A stretch of DNA of 64,000 nt from an uncultured Bacteroidales bacterium. GTDB taxonomy: Bacteria > Bacteroidota > Bacteroidia > Bacteroidales > P3. The notes under the pieces are model-generated. The model worked only from the letters and a program-made list of their open reading frames with translations, did not search any database and was not told the DNA's origin. The stretch spans positions 1 to 64,000 of the forward strand of contig ONLW01000011.1 of assembly GCA_900318835.1 (NCBI GenBank). Reading direction: 5' to 3'. Positions 37,687 through 47,155 of the stretch are shown here, piece after piece; within the stretch, counting starts at the first letter, position 1; each line of letters starts with the position of its first letter. Position numbers and translations under genes: made by a program.

Positions 37687-38736
37687 ATGGAAAATAAAAA
37701 CAACGAAGAGAGAAAAATACGCGTGGCCATTACGCACGGCGACATCAACGGCGTGGGCTACGAGACTATCATTAAGACTTTTGCGGACAGTCGCATGTTC
37801 GATGTCTGCACGCCGGTGCTGTACGGCAGCACCAAGGTGGCAAGCTACCACAAGAAACTGCTGGGAAGCGTTCAGCAGGAGATGACCTTCTTCCCCATCA
37901 AGGACGCCAGCGAAGCGCAGGACCGTAAGTACAACACCATCAACCTGACGCAGGAGGAAATCAAGATCGACCTCGGCAAGAGTACCGAAATTGCCGGAAG
38001 GCTAAGCCGCGAGAGCTTGAACCGCGCCTGCGAGGACCTGAAGGCTGGTAAAGTGGATGTGCTGGTGACGGCGCCCATCAACAAACGCAATATTCAGGCA
38101 CCGGACTTCGACTTTCCGGGACACACGGAGTATCTGAGCCATCAGTTCGGATGCTCGAGCTTGATGATGATGGTGTGCGACCGCATCCGCATCGGCATCA
38201 TGACGAACCACTTGGCGCTTAAGGACGTGCCCGGTGCTTTGACTCACAACCTTCTGTATGATAAGATTATGCTGATGAACGAGAGCCTGAAGCGCGACTT
38301 CGGCATCACCATTCCGAAGATTGCGGTGTTGGCATTGGATCCGCATGCAGGCGACAACGGTGTGATTGGCGACTTCGACATGAAGGTCATCAAGCCTGTC
38401 ATCGACGAGGTGCAGGGCAAGGGTGTCCTCGCCTACGGTCCCTTCCCGAGCGACGGCTTCTTCGGCTCGTCCGAGTTCAACAAGTTTGACGGTGTGCTGG
38501 CACTCTACCACGACCAGGGCCTCATCCCCTTCAAGCTGATGTCGTTCACCGAAGGTGTGAACTATACGGCCGGTTTGCCCTATGTGCGCACCTCTCCTGC
38601 CCACGGCACTGGTTACGATATCGCGGGTAAGGACAAGGCCAGCGAGCAGTCGATGCGCTCGGCCGTCTACCTTGCTTGCAATATCCTGCGCAACCGTAAG
38701 GAATATGATGAACTGACGGCGAATCCGCTGAGATGA
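37687..38736 (+). CDS. pdxA: 4-hydroxythreonine-4-phosphate dehydrogenase
   Basis: From the ATG at 37687 the protein has 349 residues. It has the PdxA blocks AITHGDINGVGYETIIK, FPGHTEYLSHQFG and FDGVLALYHDQGLIPFKLM, including the metal-binding histidines. It acts in the DXP-dependent pyridoxal phosphate pathway. Starting at the earlier frame position 37672 would begin inside the REP element, so 37687 is preferred. It overlaps polA by 4 bp (ATGA). Confidence 0.94.
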   Translation: MENKNNEERKIRVAITHGDINGVGYETIIKTFADSRMFDVCTPVLYGSTKVASYHKKLLGSVQQEMTFFPIKDASEAQDRKYNTINLTQEEIKIDLGKSTEIAGRLSRESLNRACEDLKAGKVDVLVTAPINKRNIQAPDFDFPGHTEYLSHQFGCSSLMMMVCDRIRIGIMTNHLALKDVPGALTHNLLYDKIMLMNESLKRDFGITIPKIAVLALDPHAGDNGVIGDFDMKVIKPVIDEVQGKGVLAYGPFPSDGFFGSSEFNKFDGVLALYHDQGLIPFKLMSFTEGVNYTAGLPYVRTSPAHGTGYDIAGKDKASEQSMRSAVYLACNILRNRKEYDELTANPLR

Positions 38737-41378
38737 AGAAACTGCTGCTGATAGACGGGATGGCGGCAGTGTACCGCGCCTATTATGCGTTGAACAAGAA
38801 CCCGCGCGTGAACTCGAAGGGTATGAACACTTCGTGTGTGCTTGGCTTCACAACGACACTTTATGACCTGCTGCGGAGCCAGCGCCCGACGCATGTGGGG
38901 GTGGCTTTCGACCTGCAGAAGCCTACGTTCCGTCACGAGATGTATGCCGAGTACAAGGCTAACCGCGAGGCAATGCCGGAGGAGATACAGATGGGGTTGC
39001 CGTGGGTGAAGAAGATGATAGAAGCTTTCCGCATTCCCATACTAACCTGCGAAGGCTATGAGGCAGATGACGTGATAGGCACCCTGTCGCATGCTGCCGA
39101 AGAGGCGGGATTCGACGAGGTAGTGATGGTGACGCCCGACAAGGACTTTGCACAACTGGTGACGGGTGTGGTGAAGATGTACCGCTTCGGCCGCATGGGC
39201 AAGCCCGACAGTATCATGGGCATCGAGGAGGTGAAGGAGAAGTTCGGCGTGAACAATTGCCGTCAGGTGATAGACCTGCTGGGCCTATGGGGCGATGCTT
39301 CGGACAATATTCCCGGCATTCCGGGAGTGGGGGAGAAAACGGCCAAGAAACTTATCGACCAGTTTGGCAGCATTGAGGAAATGGTGGCGCACGCTGACGA
39401 GATAAAGAACGAGAAGATGCGCCGCTTGGTGGAGGCGCACGGCGAGCAGGCGTTGTTCTCGAAGGAGTTGGCGACCATCCGGCTCGATGCACCCATTGCC
39501 CTCGAAGAGGAGAAACTGGTACTCGAGGAACCCGACTATCAAGAACTTAAGGTCATTACCGACGAATTGGAATTCCGTCAGTTTGCCAAGAAAGTCTTCA
39601 CCGACTTAACAGTGAAAGACCCATCGAAGGCTGTGGCTTGGGGGAATATGAAACCGAAGAGTGCTCTGAGTAATCCGAGTGCTCCGACATTGTTCGACCT
39701 GGCACCGTCGGTGCAGCAGGCTCCTGCGGTGGAGCAGGAGGCGTTGACCACCGAGGTGCTGGAGCAGATGGAGGGCAAGGACGTGGCGCTGATTGTCGAC
39801 GGTCCCAACGTGGTGTTGAGCACCGATGCCGACTCGGTATGGGTGGCAAAGGTGTCTGACCTCGACCTGCCGCGTTTGGCCAAAGTGCTGCAGAACCCCA
39901 ATACAACTAAACTTTGCTGTGATCTTAAGAACCTTAAATACATCCTTGTCGAGCTCGACATGGAATTGCTGGGCGAGATTTTCGACGTACAGTTGGCGCA
40001 CTATCTGATTGATGCCGAGATGCGTCACTCGTTGGACTTCATCTGCTCGGCAATGCTGGGCTTCGAGCCGGAAGGTCGTACGGCGCAAACTGCTGCTTTG
40101 TGGCAGCTGTATCCTTTGATGGTGTCGAAATTGCGCGATGCACAGTTGGAGAGACTCTACCACGAGGTGGAGCTGCCGCTGGTCGACGTGCTGATGGACA
40201 TGGAGAAAGAGGGTGTGCGCATTGATGTCGAGGCTCTGAGGGAATATTCGCGGCAACTCACCAACGAGCGTGCCGAGATAGAAGAGAAAGTCTACGAAAT
40301 GGCAGGAGAGCGATTCAATATCGGCTCACCCAAGCAGTTGGGAGAGATACTTTATGAGAAACTGAAGGTGACCGACAAGCCTCCACGGACAGCAACGAAG
40401 CAATACTCGACCGCAGAGGATGTGCTAGCGAAGCTTGCCGACAAGCATCCCATCATACCGCTGATACTCGATTACCGTTCGGTGACGAAGTTGGTGGGCA
40501 CCTATCTTGACAGTTTTCCGAAGCTCATCAATCCTGCCACTGGTCGCCTGCATACGGTGTATAACCAAACGGTTACCGCCACGGGACGTCTCTCGTCCTC
40601 CAATCCCAACCTGCAGAATATCCCCATCCGCACTGAGCGTGGTCGCGAGATAAGGCGTGCTTTTGTGGCACGCGACAACGACCACTTGTTGCTTGCTGCC
40701 GACTACTCGCAGATAGAACTGCGCATCATTGCTTCGCTGGCTGGTGACCGTCACATGCTTGAGGCTTTCGCCAACGGTTTCGACATTCATGCCGCTACTG
40801 CCGCCAAGATTTACCATTTGCCTATGGCTGAGGTGACAAAGGACCAGCGAAGGAATGCCAAGAGCGTCAACTTCGGCATCGTCTACGGCATCTCGGCTTT
40901 CGGCCTCAGCGAGCAGCTGGGCATCCCCCGTAAGGAGGCTGCGGCGTTGATTGACGAGTACTTCGCGCAGTATCCCGACATCCGCCGCTTCATCGACGAG
41001 AGTGTTGCCGCCGCGCGTGAACGTGGCTACGCACAGACCCTTTTAGGACGTCGACGTTACCTGCCCGACATCAACTCCCGCAATGCCTCGGCCCGATCTT
41101 TCGCCGAGCGCAACGCCGTGAACATGCCTATCCAGGGTACCTCGGCCGACATGATTAAGTTGGCTATGGTGCATATCCACCGTTGTCTCAAGCAACAGAA
41201 GCTCCACACAAGGATGATTCTGCAGGTGCACGACGAATTGGTCTTCGACCTCTATCGTCCCGAGGAGGCGCTTGTGAGACAGATAGTGGCGCGCGAGATG
41301 AAACAGGCATTGCCGCTGCCGGGCATAGACATCGAAGTCGGTATCGACGTGGGTGAGAACTGGCTCGAAGCACACTAA
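38733..41378 (+). CDS. polA: DNA polymerase I with apparently inactive 3'-5' exonuclease domain
   Basis: The 881-residue protein has an N-terminal 5' nuclease (LLIDGMAAVYRAYYAL, YEADDVIGTL, TPDKDFAQLV, NIPGIPGVGEKTA) and a C-terminal polymerase with motif A (AADYSQIELRI), motif B (RRNAKSVNFGIVYG) and motif C (QVHDELVFD). The middle exonuclease domain (about 330-480) is short and lacks the carboxylates: where DTE is expected the sequence is VALIVDGPN, NLKYD is replaced by LKNLKYIL, and no YxxxD is found. It should replicate and repair DNA without 3'-5' proofreading. The start overlaps pdxA. Confidence 0.95.
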   Translation: MKKLLLIDGMAAVYRAYYALNKNPRVNSKGMNTSCVLGFTTTLYDLLRSQRPTHVGVAFDLQKPTFRHEMYAEYKANREAMPEEIQMGLPWVKKMIEAFRIPILTCEGYEADDVIGTLSHAAEEAGFDEVVMVTPDKDFAQLVTGVVKMYRFGRMGKPDSIMGIEEVKEKFGVNNCRQVIDLLGLWGDASDNIPGIPGVGEKTAKKLIDQFGSIEEMVAHADEIKNEKMRRLVEAHGEQALFSKELATIRLDAPIALEEEKLVLEEPDYQELKVITDELEFRQFAKKVFTDLTVKDPSKAVAWGNMKPKSALSNPSAPTLFDLAPSVQQAPAVEQEALTTEVLEQMEGKDVALIVDGPNVVLSTDADSVWVAKVSDLDLPRLAKVLQNPNTTKLCCDLKNLKYILVELDMELLGEIFDVQLAHYLIDAEMRHSLDFICSAMLGFEPEGRTAQTAALWQLYPLMVSKLRDAQLERLYHEVELPLVDVLMDMEKEGVRIDVEALREYSRQLTNERAEIEEKVYEMAGERFNIGSPKQLGEILYEKLKVTDKPPRTATKQYSTAEDVLAKLADKHPIIPLILDYRSVTKLVGTYLDSFPKLINPATGRLHTVYNQTVTATGRLSSSNPNLQNIPIRTERGREIRRAFVARDNDHLLLAADYSQIELRIIASLAGDRHMLEAFANGFDIHAATAAKIYHLPMAEVTKDQRRNAKSVNFGIVYGISAFGLSEQLGIPRKEAAALIDEYFAQYPDIRRFIDESVAAARERGYAQTLLGRRRYLPDINSRNASARSFAERNAVNMPIQGTSADMIKLAMVHIHRCLKQQKLHTRMILQVHDELVFDLYRPEEALVRQIVAREMKQALPLPGIDIEVGIDVGENWLEAH

Positions 41379-41399
41379 TGGAATTATGAGGTAGGAATT

Positions 41400-42569
41400 A
41401 TGAAAACTATTTTTTTTAAGAGAAGATGGCTATGTCTTTTCTTGGCACTTAGTTCTTACTTCATACCCCTATCGGCGCAGCAGCCGTGGAACTACTCCAC
41501 CTTGCAGGAGATACGCCTCGACGATGCCTATTTTGTCGAGCCACCTGCGGCGCTGAAGGCTAGGATTGCCCAATATTCAGGGAAGATTGAGGTGCCTTAC
41601 AACGGTCTCTACCGCCTCTCTGTCTCTTGCAATAATAATGGAATTTACCAGATTCTATTCCAGTCCGACAGCCTTGACTTCGTTATTCCCGAACCTCTCG
41701 CCTCGGAGATTCTGCCTTACCTCGTCTCTGATCGCTATTGGCGTGAGCGCTACCGTCGCATACAGGAGTGGGCTTTCGTCAATATGGACAATGATTACAT
41801 GATTGACGTCGACACTGCCGACCACCGATATGGCCATTTCTCCCCCGTGACATGGTTGGGCTATCACTACCAGCCGTCGTCCGAATGGCCGGTGCTCTTC
41901 ACTATCCGCACCAACAACCACGCTCTTCAGATTCTCACTCTTCCTGTCCTCCAGCGGTTGGCGGAGTGGGGAGCCTTCACCACCGATGCTGGCATGCTGG
42001 CCTACGAGCAGAAACTGGAGCAGCAGAGGGTTAAAGAGCTGACTCGTCAGCGGGAATTGCAGCAACACCTCGATTCGCTCGACCGTGTCAGCGAACAATT
42101 TGCCCGTCAGGCCGACAGCATCACCGTTGTCCTCCAGCGCGACTCTTTGGCTTTCGCCGAAGAACGTCTCATGGCTGAGGTACAGGCCACCAAGGAACGC
42201 ATGAACCGTGACCAGATATTTCTAATGAGCGTCAATACCGCCCGTAGCGATTACATGTTCGGCCTCGAGTTCAACTTCTACAATTGTTTCCAGAAAGTCA
42301 TCTCCAAGATTGAAATCACTGTCGCTCCGGTCAACGACCGAGGCCAGGTACAGAAAGACCAGTTCAACCGCGACGTGCGCACCGTGCGCTGCATGGGGCC
42401 CGTGCAGCCTGGCTCGCCAGCGCAGTACACCTTCGACGAACTCTTCTGGGACGACAAGGGCCGCATCAAATATATGCGCGTCACCTCTGTCATTTTCCAT
42501 TTCCCCGACGGTACCCGCAAGAGTTTCTACGGATATGAGCGTATATTGAAGCATACCCTCAACAAATGA
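41400..42569 (+). CDS. secreted protein with coiled coil
   Basis: The 389-residue product has a signal peptide cut near PLSAQQ (about residue 27), a beta-rich N-terminal half, a charged coiled coil (about 198-275, Glu/Gln/Arg rich) and a C-terminal beta domain. I do not recognise a family. It follows polA by 21 bp and precedes two other secreted-protein genes on the same strand. Confidence 0.65.
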   Translation: MKTIFFKRRWLCLFLALSSYFIPLSAQQPWNYSTLQEIRLDDAYFVEPPAALKARIAQYSGKIEVPYNGLYRLSVSCNNNGIYQILFQSDSLDFVIPEPLASEILPYLVSDRYWRERYRRIQEWAFVNMDNDYMIDVDTADHRYGHFSPVTWLGYHYQPSSEWPVLFTIRTNNHALQILTLPVLQRLAEWGAFTTDAGMLAYEQKLEQQRVKELTRQRELQQHLDSLDRVSEQFARQADSITVVLQRDSLAFAEERLMAEVQATKERMNRDQIFLMSVNTARSDYMFGLEFNFYNCFQKVISKIEITVAPVNDRGQVQKDQFNRDVRTVRCMGPVQPGSPAQYTFDELFWDDKGRIKYMRVTSVIFHFPDGTRKSFYGYERILKHTLNK

Positions 42570-42573
42570 CATT

Positions 42574-43413
42574 ATGAGAAGGACGGTTCTTATGCTCTTC
42601 CTGATTATGGCAGTTGCCTCGCAGGCTCAGGTGCCGCTGCATTTCAAGGTGAATTACCATTTTTGGGAAGAAACGAAGCCTCAAGAGGCGCCCTTTAGGT
42701 TGGTTGTTGTTGGCCCCGATGGACGTGCTGATACCCTCAGCCAGACACCCTTGCGCAATGGCCGCCGCTCGAAGGATGGATTCGGTCGTCGCTACGATCG
42801 CCAGCTTGCCCTCCCCGGCCTCTACCGTCTGCTGCTCACTCTCGACACCTGCACGCTTGAGATGCCCTTTACCCTCGACGGCACCGAGCTCCTTGTCGAC
42901 GCCGGCCTTTACGTCGACTGCTACGATACCCAATACACCGCCTATCCCACCATCAACCTTTACCGTCGTGCACCCTCCAATGTGTCGCTCTATTATCTTG
43001 GCGTCGACACCGCCCGTTCGATTCTCTTTAACTTTGTTAACCATTCCTCCGATACCCTCAGCGACGGCCTTCGAAACCATTTCTATGTCGACATACGCAA
43101 ATACATCGGTAACGAGCAGCCGGAATTGGAACACCATGCGAACTATCGTGGCTCCTTCGAGGCGCCCCTTGCCCCCGGCCGTTCGCGCCGCCTGCAGGAA
43201 AACGCTTCCCTCGTCAATCTCGGTCGCTGTCACGCCACCCTCTGCTACACCGTTGACCCTCATACATTCTATAGTCATCCTGCTATCGATAGATGCGGCT
43301 GCGTCATCTATACCCGTCCCGACGCCTCCGTCTACTGGCGCCACATCACCAACCAAATCTGGTATGTGGCCACCTGCGATTTATTTCTCACCACCCTCGA
43401 CCTGAATCCGTAA
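42574..43413 (+). CDS. secreted protein, tandem paralogue A
   Basis: The 279-residue protein has a signal peptide (MRRTVLMLFLIMAVASQA). It is related to the product of 43637-44551: both share a DCYDTQYTAYPTINLYRR / DSYDSAVYRAYPTVNVYRS block, a FNFVN / FNLVN block and the identical end FLTTLDLNP. The fold looks beta-rich. Function is unknown. The DNA after the stop repeats the left arm of the terminator that follows paralogue B. Confidence 0.7.
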   Translation: MRRTVLMLFLIMAVASQAQVPLHFKVNYHFWEETKPQEAPFRLVVVGPDGRADTLSQTPLRNGRRSKDGFGRRYDRQLALPGLYRLLLTLDTCTLEMPFTLDGTELLVDAGLYVDCYDTQYTAYPTINLYRRAPSNVSLYYLGVDTARSILFNFVNHSSDTLSDGLRNHFYVDIRKYIGNEQPELEHHANYRGSFEAPLAPGRSRRLQENASLVNLGRCHATLCYTVDPHTFYSHPAIDRCGCVIYTRPDASVYWRHITNQIWYVATCDLFLTTLDLNP

Positions 43414-43636
43414 TAAAGAAAAGAGCTGCAAGGTGGCAGAAAATTCGTAAGCATACAATCGACACATAATGTTAAATATTCATAAAAAGCACCCCCTCTT
43501 GTAGAGATTTGGCGAAAAGGGTGTTATATATATTATATGAATATTTTAAAATGCCACTATATCGCTAATATCCTCCTTTCCTCAATCGACTCTTTGTATC
43601 TTCCCTCCAAAGCACATTAGTCTTTCAAATTGCCTT

Positions 43637-44551
43637 ATGAAAAATAAAATTAAAATTGGAATCATTCTTTTATTACTGCTGCCGCTGACCCCATCGGTGC
43701 ACGCGCAGGAGGTTCCGTTCGTATTTACTTGGAGTCGTGAAAACGTTGTTCTAAAGCCCACGCTCTTTCGTGTGGTACTCTTCAATGCCGTCGGCGACCC
43801 CGATACCCTTGTCAACACCACCCTGCGTTTCCTCACTCCGTCAAATCGGTTGGACAAGAAATATGCAGAATATTATATTAGTCGGCGTATCACACGCAGT
43901 CTCCCTGTGCAGGACAGTTGTCGATTGTTTTTCCAGATAGATTCCGATACTCTTTCATTGGCTTTTCCTGTCGAAACCTCCTCCGTAGGCTATGGCATTC
44001 ATGCCAGACTTTCTCTTGATATTGATAGCTATGATTCCGCCGTCTATAGGGCTTATCCCACCGTTAACGTTTACCGCTCAGGCGATTCTTTGGTTCACCT
44101 ATATTATTGTGGCCTTGACACTCCTTCGCCCCAAAGTGTCGGTGACCACAATCCTCGACCGGTCTTCAACCTTGTCAATGCCACCGACAAACCCATCTAT
44201 TCTGGCAATTCCTCCTTGGGTTTTCAACATTTTATTGTCATTGATGACCGCAAAGCAGACAATAAGCCTTTCTTTCTCTATAGCCATGATTGGGGAGACG
44301 ACGGTAATGTACTTCCACCTCACCGCTCCGCGCTTATTCCCGTCAAACGGTCTTGGCTTTCTCCTGGCGGACATCGGATTTATGTAGTCTATTCGTTTGA
44401 TTCTTATATGAGAATATTGGATTGTGGTGGCTGCATTGCTTATAGAGGCGATTCCGAACACATTTCTGTTTGGCGCCACCCCAAAGTCCAGACTTGGTAC
44501 GTCTCCTCCCAGTTGTTCTTTCTCACCACCCTCGACCTGAATCCGGAATAA
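43637..44551 (+). CDS. secreted protein, tandem paralogue B
   Basis: The 304-residue protein has a signal peptide cut near PSVHAQ. It is a diverged copy of the product of 42574-43413, with longer loops (for example YSHDWGDDGNVLP). The last 27 nt of coding sequence are nearly identical in both genes, suggesting a tandem duplication whose 3' end has been kept uniform. The 223-bp gap before it (43414-43636) holds AT-rich DNA and a possible promoter around 43590. A strong hairpin terminator follows. Confidence 0.7.
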   Translation: MKNKIKIGIILLLLLPLTPSVHAQEVPFVFTWSRENVVLKPTLFRVVLFNAVGDPDTLVNTTLRFLTPSNRLDKKYAEYYISRRITRSLPVQDSCRLFFQIDSDTLSLAFPVETSSVGYGIHARLSLDIDSYDSAVYRAYPTVNVYRSGDSLVHLYYCGLDTPSPQSVGDHNPRPVFNLVNATDKPIYSGNSSLGFQHFIVIDDRKADNKPFFLYSHDWGDDGNVLPPHRSALIPVKRSWLSPGGHRIYVVYSFDSYMRILDCGGCIAYRGDSEHISVWRHPKVQTWYVSSQLFFLTTLDLNPE

Positions 44552-44557
44552 TAGAAA

Positions 44558-44593
44558 GAAAAGAGCTGCAATTTTTCTTGCAGCTCTTTTCTT
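44558..44593 (+). terminator. Rho-independent terminator
   Basis: A perfect 14-bp stem, GAAAAGAGCTGCAA (44558-44571) with TTGCAGCTCTTTTC (44578-44591), carries its own U tract. The left arm AAAGAGCTGCAA recurs after paralogue A near 43421 without its partner. Confidence 0.9.
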
Positions 44594-44603
44594 CAGTTAT
44601 TGG

Positions 44604-44626
44604 ACTGCCGGCTGGAAGCCGGCAGT
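44604..44626 (-). terminator. terminator hairpin of hutH
   Basis: ACTGCCGGCT (44604-44613) pairs with AGCCGGCAGT (44617-44626) around a 3-nt loop, just downstream of the hutH stop. Only a weak T run follows on the minus strand. Confidence 0.6.
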
Positions 44627-44637
44627 ATTCCTGATTA

Positions 44638-46140
44638 TCAATTCTCAATGTTCATCTCCTGCAGGAAGCGGACGCTGCTATGGATATGCTTGTACATGAT
44701 CTCGTCGATGTCGACGAAGTTCACGCTCTTGCGATAATCAGCAATCATCTTCTCGATAGCGGGGCTGCTCTTGAGACCTTCCTGGTGGCGGAAGTCGAGA
44801 GCCTGGGCGGCGTTGAAGAGCTCGATGGCAAGCACGCGCTCGGTGTTCTCGCACACTTTGTAGCACTTGGTGGCGGCGTTGCCACCCATGCTCACGAGGT
44901 CTTCCTGGTTCTGGCTGCTGGTGATGCTGTCGACCGAGCAGGGGGTGCAGAGCTGCTTGCTCTGGCTCACGATGCTGGCGGCGGCATACTGAGGAATCAT
45001 GAAGCCGCTGTTCAGACCGGGTTTGGCGACGAGGAACGAGGGCAGGCCGCGTTTGGCGTCGATGAGTTGGTAGGTGCGGCGCTCGCTGATGGCGCCAAGT
45101 TCGGCGACGGCGATGGCCAGGAAGTCGAGCACCATGGCCAGAGGCTCGCCGTGGAAGTGACCGCCACTGATGACCATGTCCTCGTCAGGGAGGACGATGG
45201 GGTTGTCGGTGGTGGAGTTGATTTCGGTTTCAACAACGGAAGCCACATAACGGATGGTGTCCTTGGCGGCGCCGTGCACCTGCGGGGCGCAGCGGAAACT
45301 GTAGGGATCCTGCACGTGCTCTTTGTGGCGCTTGATAATCTCGCTGCCGTCGAGCATCTCGCGCACAGCGGCGGCGGTCTCCAGCTGGCCCTTGTGGGGG
45401 CGCACTAGATGGAGGCTCTCGTAGAAGGGCTCGATGCGGCCGTCGAAGGCGTCGAGCGAGAGGCTCAGCACCATGTCGGCCTGACGGCTCAGGCGGCGGG
45501 CCTTGAGGAGGCTCCACACGGCGAAGGAGCTCATGAACTGGGTGCCGTTGAGGAGGGCGAGGCCTTCCTTGCTCTGCAGCTCGATGGGCTGCCAGCCTTT
45601 CTCGGCGTAGACTTCCTTCACGTCGCAGCGACGGCCTTTGTAGTAGACGTCGCCCATGCCGAGGATGGCGGGGAGCATCAGGTTAGCCAAGGGACAGAGG
45701 TCGCCGCTGGCGCCGAGGCTACCTTGCTGGTAGACCACGGGGAGGACGTCCTCGTTGTAGCAGTCGATGAGGCGCTGCACGGTCTGCAGCTGGGCGCCAC
45801 TGTAGCCGAAGCAGAAGTTCTGGGCTTTGAGCAGTAGCATGAGGCGCACCACATCCTGCGGCACCTCGTCGCCGACGCCGCAGGCGTGGCTCATCACGAG
45901 GTTTTTCTGCAGCTGGCTGAGCTGCTCCTTGCTGATGCTGATGTTGCAGAGGCTGCCGAAGCCGGTGGTGACACCGTAGATGGGCACCTTCTGAGTCTCC
46001 ATCTTCTGGTTGAGGTAGTTGCGGCATTTCTCAATGCGGCGCTTGGCCTCGTCGCTGAGGGCCAGCGTTATCTTTTTATCGATAATCTCCTGAATCTTGT
46101 CCAGGGTGAGCTTTTCTTCGGGGTTGAAATGATAAATCAT
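44638..46140 (-). CDS. hutH: histidine ammonia-lyase
   Basis: The 500-residue enzyme has the Ala-Ser-Gly triad that forms the MIO cofactor in GSLGASGDLCPLANL (about residues 142-156) and the family blocks YGVTTGFGSLCN and QNQEDLVSMGGNAA. It converts histidine to urocanate and ammonia. No other hut gene is nearby, so the rest of the pathway must be elsewhere. A heptamer-repeat spacer lies upstream. Confidence 0.96.
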   Translation of the reverse strand: MIYHFNPEEKLTLDKIQEIIDKKITLALSDEAKRRIEKCRNYLNQKMETQKVPIYGVTTGFGSLCNISISKEQLSQLQKNLVMSHACGVGDEVPQDVVRLMLLLKAQNFCFGYSGAQLQTVQRLIDCYNEDVLPVVYQQGSLGASGDLCPLANLMLPAILGMGDVYYKGRRCDVKEVYAEKGWQPIELQSKEGLALLNGTQFMSSFAVWSLLKARRLSRQADMVLSLSLDAFDGRIEPFYESLHLVRPHKGQLETAAAVREMLDGSEIIKRHKEHVQDPYSFRCAPQVHGAAKDTIRYVASVVETEINSTTDNPIVLPDEDMVISGGHFHGEPLAMVLDFLAIAVAELGAISERRTYQLIDAKRGLPSFLVAKPGLNSGFMIPQYAAASIVSQSKQLCTPCSVDSITSSQNQEDLVSMGGNAATKCYKVCENTERVLAIELFNAAQALDFRHQEGLKSSPAIEKMIADYRKSVNFVDIDEIMYKHIHSSVRFLQEMNIEN

Positions 46141-46257
46141 AGTTCAAGGTTTAAAGTTTAAGGTTTATGGTTTAAGGTTCTTGGCGGTCTGCGGTTTTTG
46201 GCTTCGGACTGCGTAGCATCCTTAAACCTTAAACCGTATACCGTAAACCTTACTTCT
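46141..46257. repeat. two opposed heptamer arrays
   Basis: AGTTCAA, GGTTTAA, AGTTTAA, GGTTTAT, GGTTTAA (46142-46176) face CCTTAAA, CCTTAAA, CCGTATA, CCGTAAA (46221-46248). Both have a period of seven and are roughly complementary, so they can form an imperfect long stem. The second array reaches the stop codon of the zinc-ribbon gene. Confidence 0.75.
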
Positions 46258-47071
46258 CCAAGTTGGCTTTAGCTTTCGCGGCGATGTCGTCGTCGACGAG
46301 GATACGTCCGCAGTTCTCGCAGACGATGACCTTCTTGTGCATCTTGATTTCCATCTGGCGCTGGGGCGGGATGTTGCTGAAACAGCCACCGCAGGCGTCA
46401 CGGTCAATCTGCACCACGGCGAGACCATTGCGGGCGGCGCCGCGGATGCGCTTGTAGGCGGTCAGGTAGCGGTCGTCGATATACTGTTCCTGCTCTTTCG
46501 ATTTTTCGCGCAGGCGCTTCTCGTCCTTCTCGGTTTCGGCGATGATGGAGGTCAGCTCCTCGCGTTTGGCCTCAAGGTCCTTGGTGCGGTTTTCCACGAG
46601 GGTCTTGGCGGCGGCGATGTGCTCCTTGAGTTCTTTCACTTTGGCGGCACCTTCCTTGTTCTTGCGCTCGCAGAGCTGGATCTCGAGGTTCTGGAACTCA
46701 ATCTCCTTGGCGAGGGACTCGTACTCGCGGTTGTTGCGCACGTTGTCCTGTTGCTTTTTGTACTTCTTGATTTGCTCTTCGTGGTCGGCAACCTCGGTGT
46801 TGCGGGCCTTGGAGGCGGCTTCGGTCTCCTTGATGTCGTTGGTGAAATTCTCGATGCGGGTGTTCAGACCGGCAATTTCGTCCTCGAGATCCTGGACAGC
46901 CTGCGGCAGTTCGCCACGGATAATCTGGATCTTGTCAATCTCGCTGTCCACGCTCTGAAGGGTGTAGAGGGCCACGAGGCGTTTCTCGATGGCCAGGTCC
47001 ACGTCGGGACGCAGGATGACGGGGGCTTCAACTTGCTCTTCTGCTTTTTTGGTGCTGACTTTTTTTGCCAT
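46250..47071 (-). CDS. coiled-coil protein with C4-type zinc ribbon
   Basis: The 273-residue protein has a long coiled coil (about 30-200) and a C-terminal zinc ribbon with paired cysteines in CGGCFSNIPP and CENCGRIL. This matches the widespread C4-type zinc ribbon family, whose function is not firmly known. It is probably cytoplasmic. It lies 84 bp downstream of the Nif3 gene, a common neighbour. Confidence 0.88.
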   Translation of the reverse strand: MAKKVSTKKAEEQVEAPVILRPDVDLAIEKRLVALYTLQSVDSEIDKIQIIRGELPQAVQDLEDEIAGLNTRIENFTNDIKETEAASKARNTEVADHEEQIKKYKKQQDNVRNNREYESLAKEIEFQNLEIQLCERKNKEGAAKVKELKEHIAAAKTLVENRTKDLEAKREELTSIIAETEKDEKRLREKSKEQEQYIDDRYLTAYKRIRGAARNGLAVVQIDRDACGGCFSNIPPQRQMEIKMHKKVIVCENCGRILVDDDIAAKAKANLEK

Positions 47072-47155
47072 TGTTATGTATATATTTTATATTTGTTTCA
47101 ATAATTTGTTGTTTCGAGACGCATCCTTCGGGTTGCACAGGTTATTGTCAACCAG

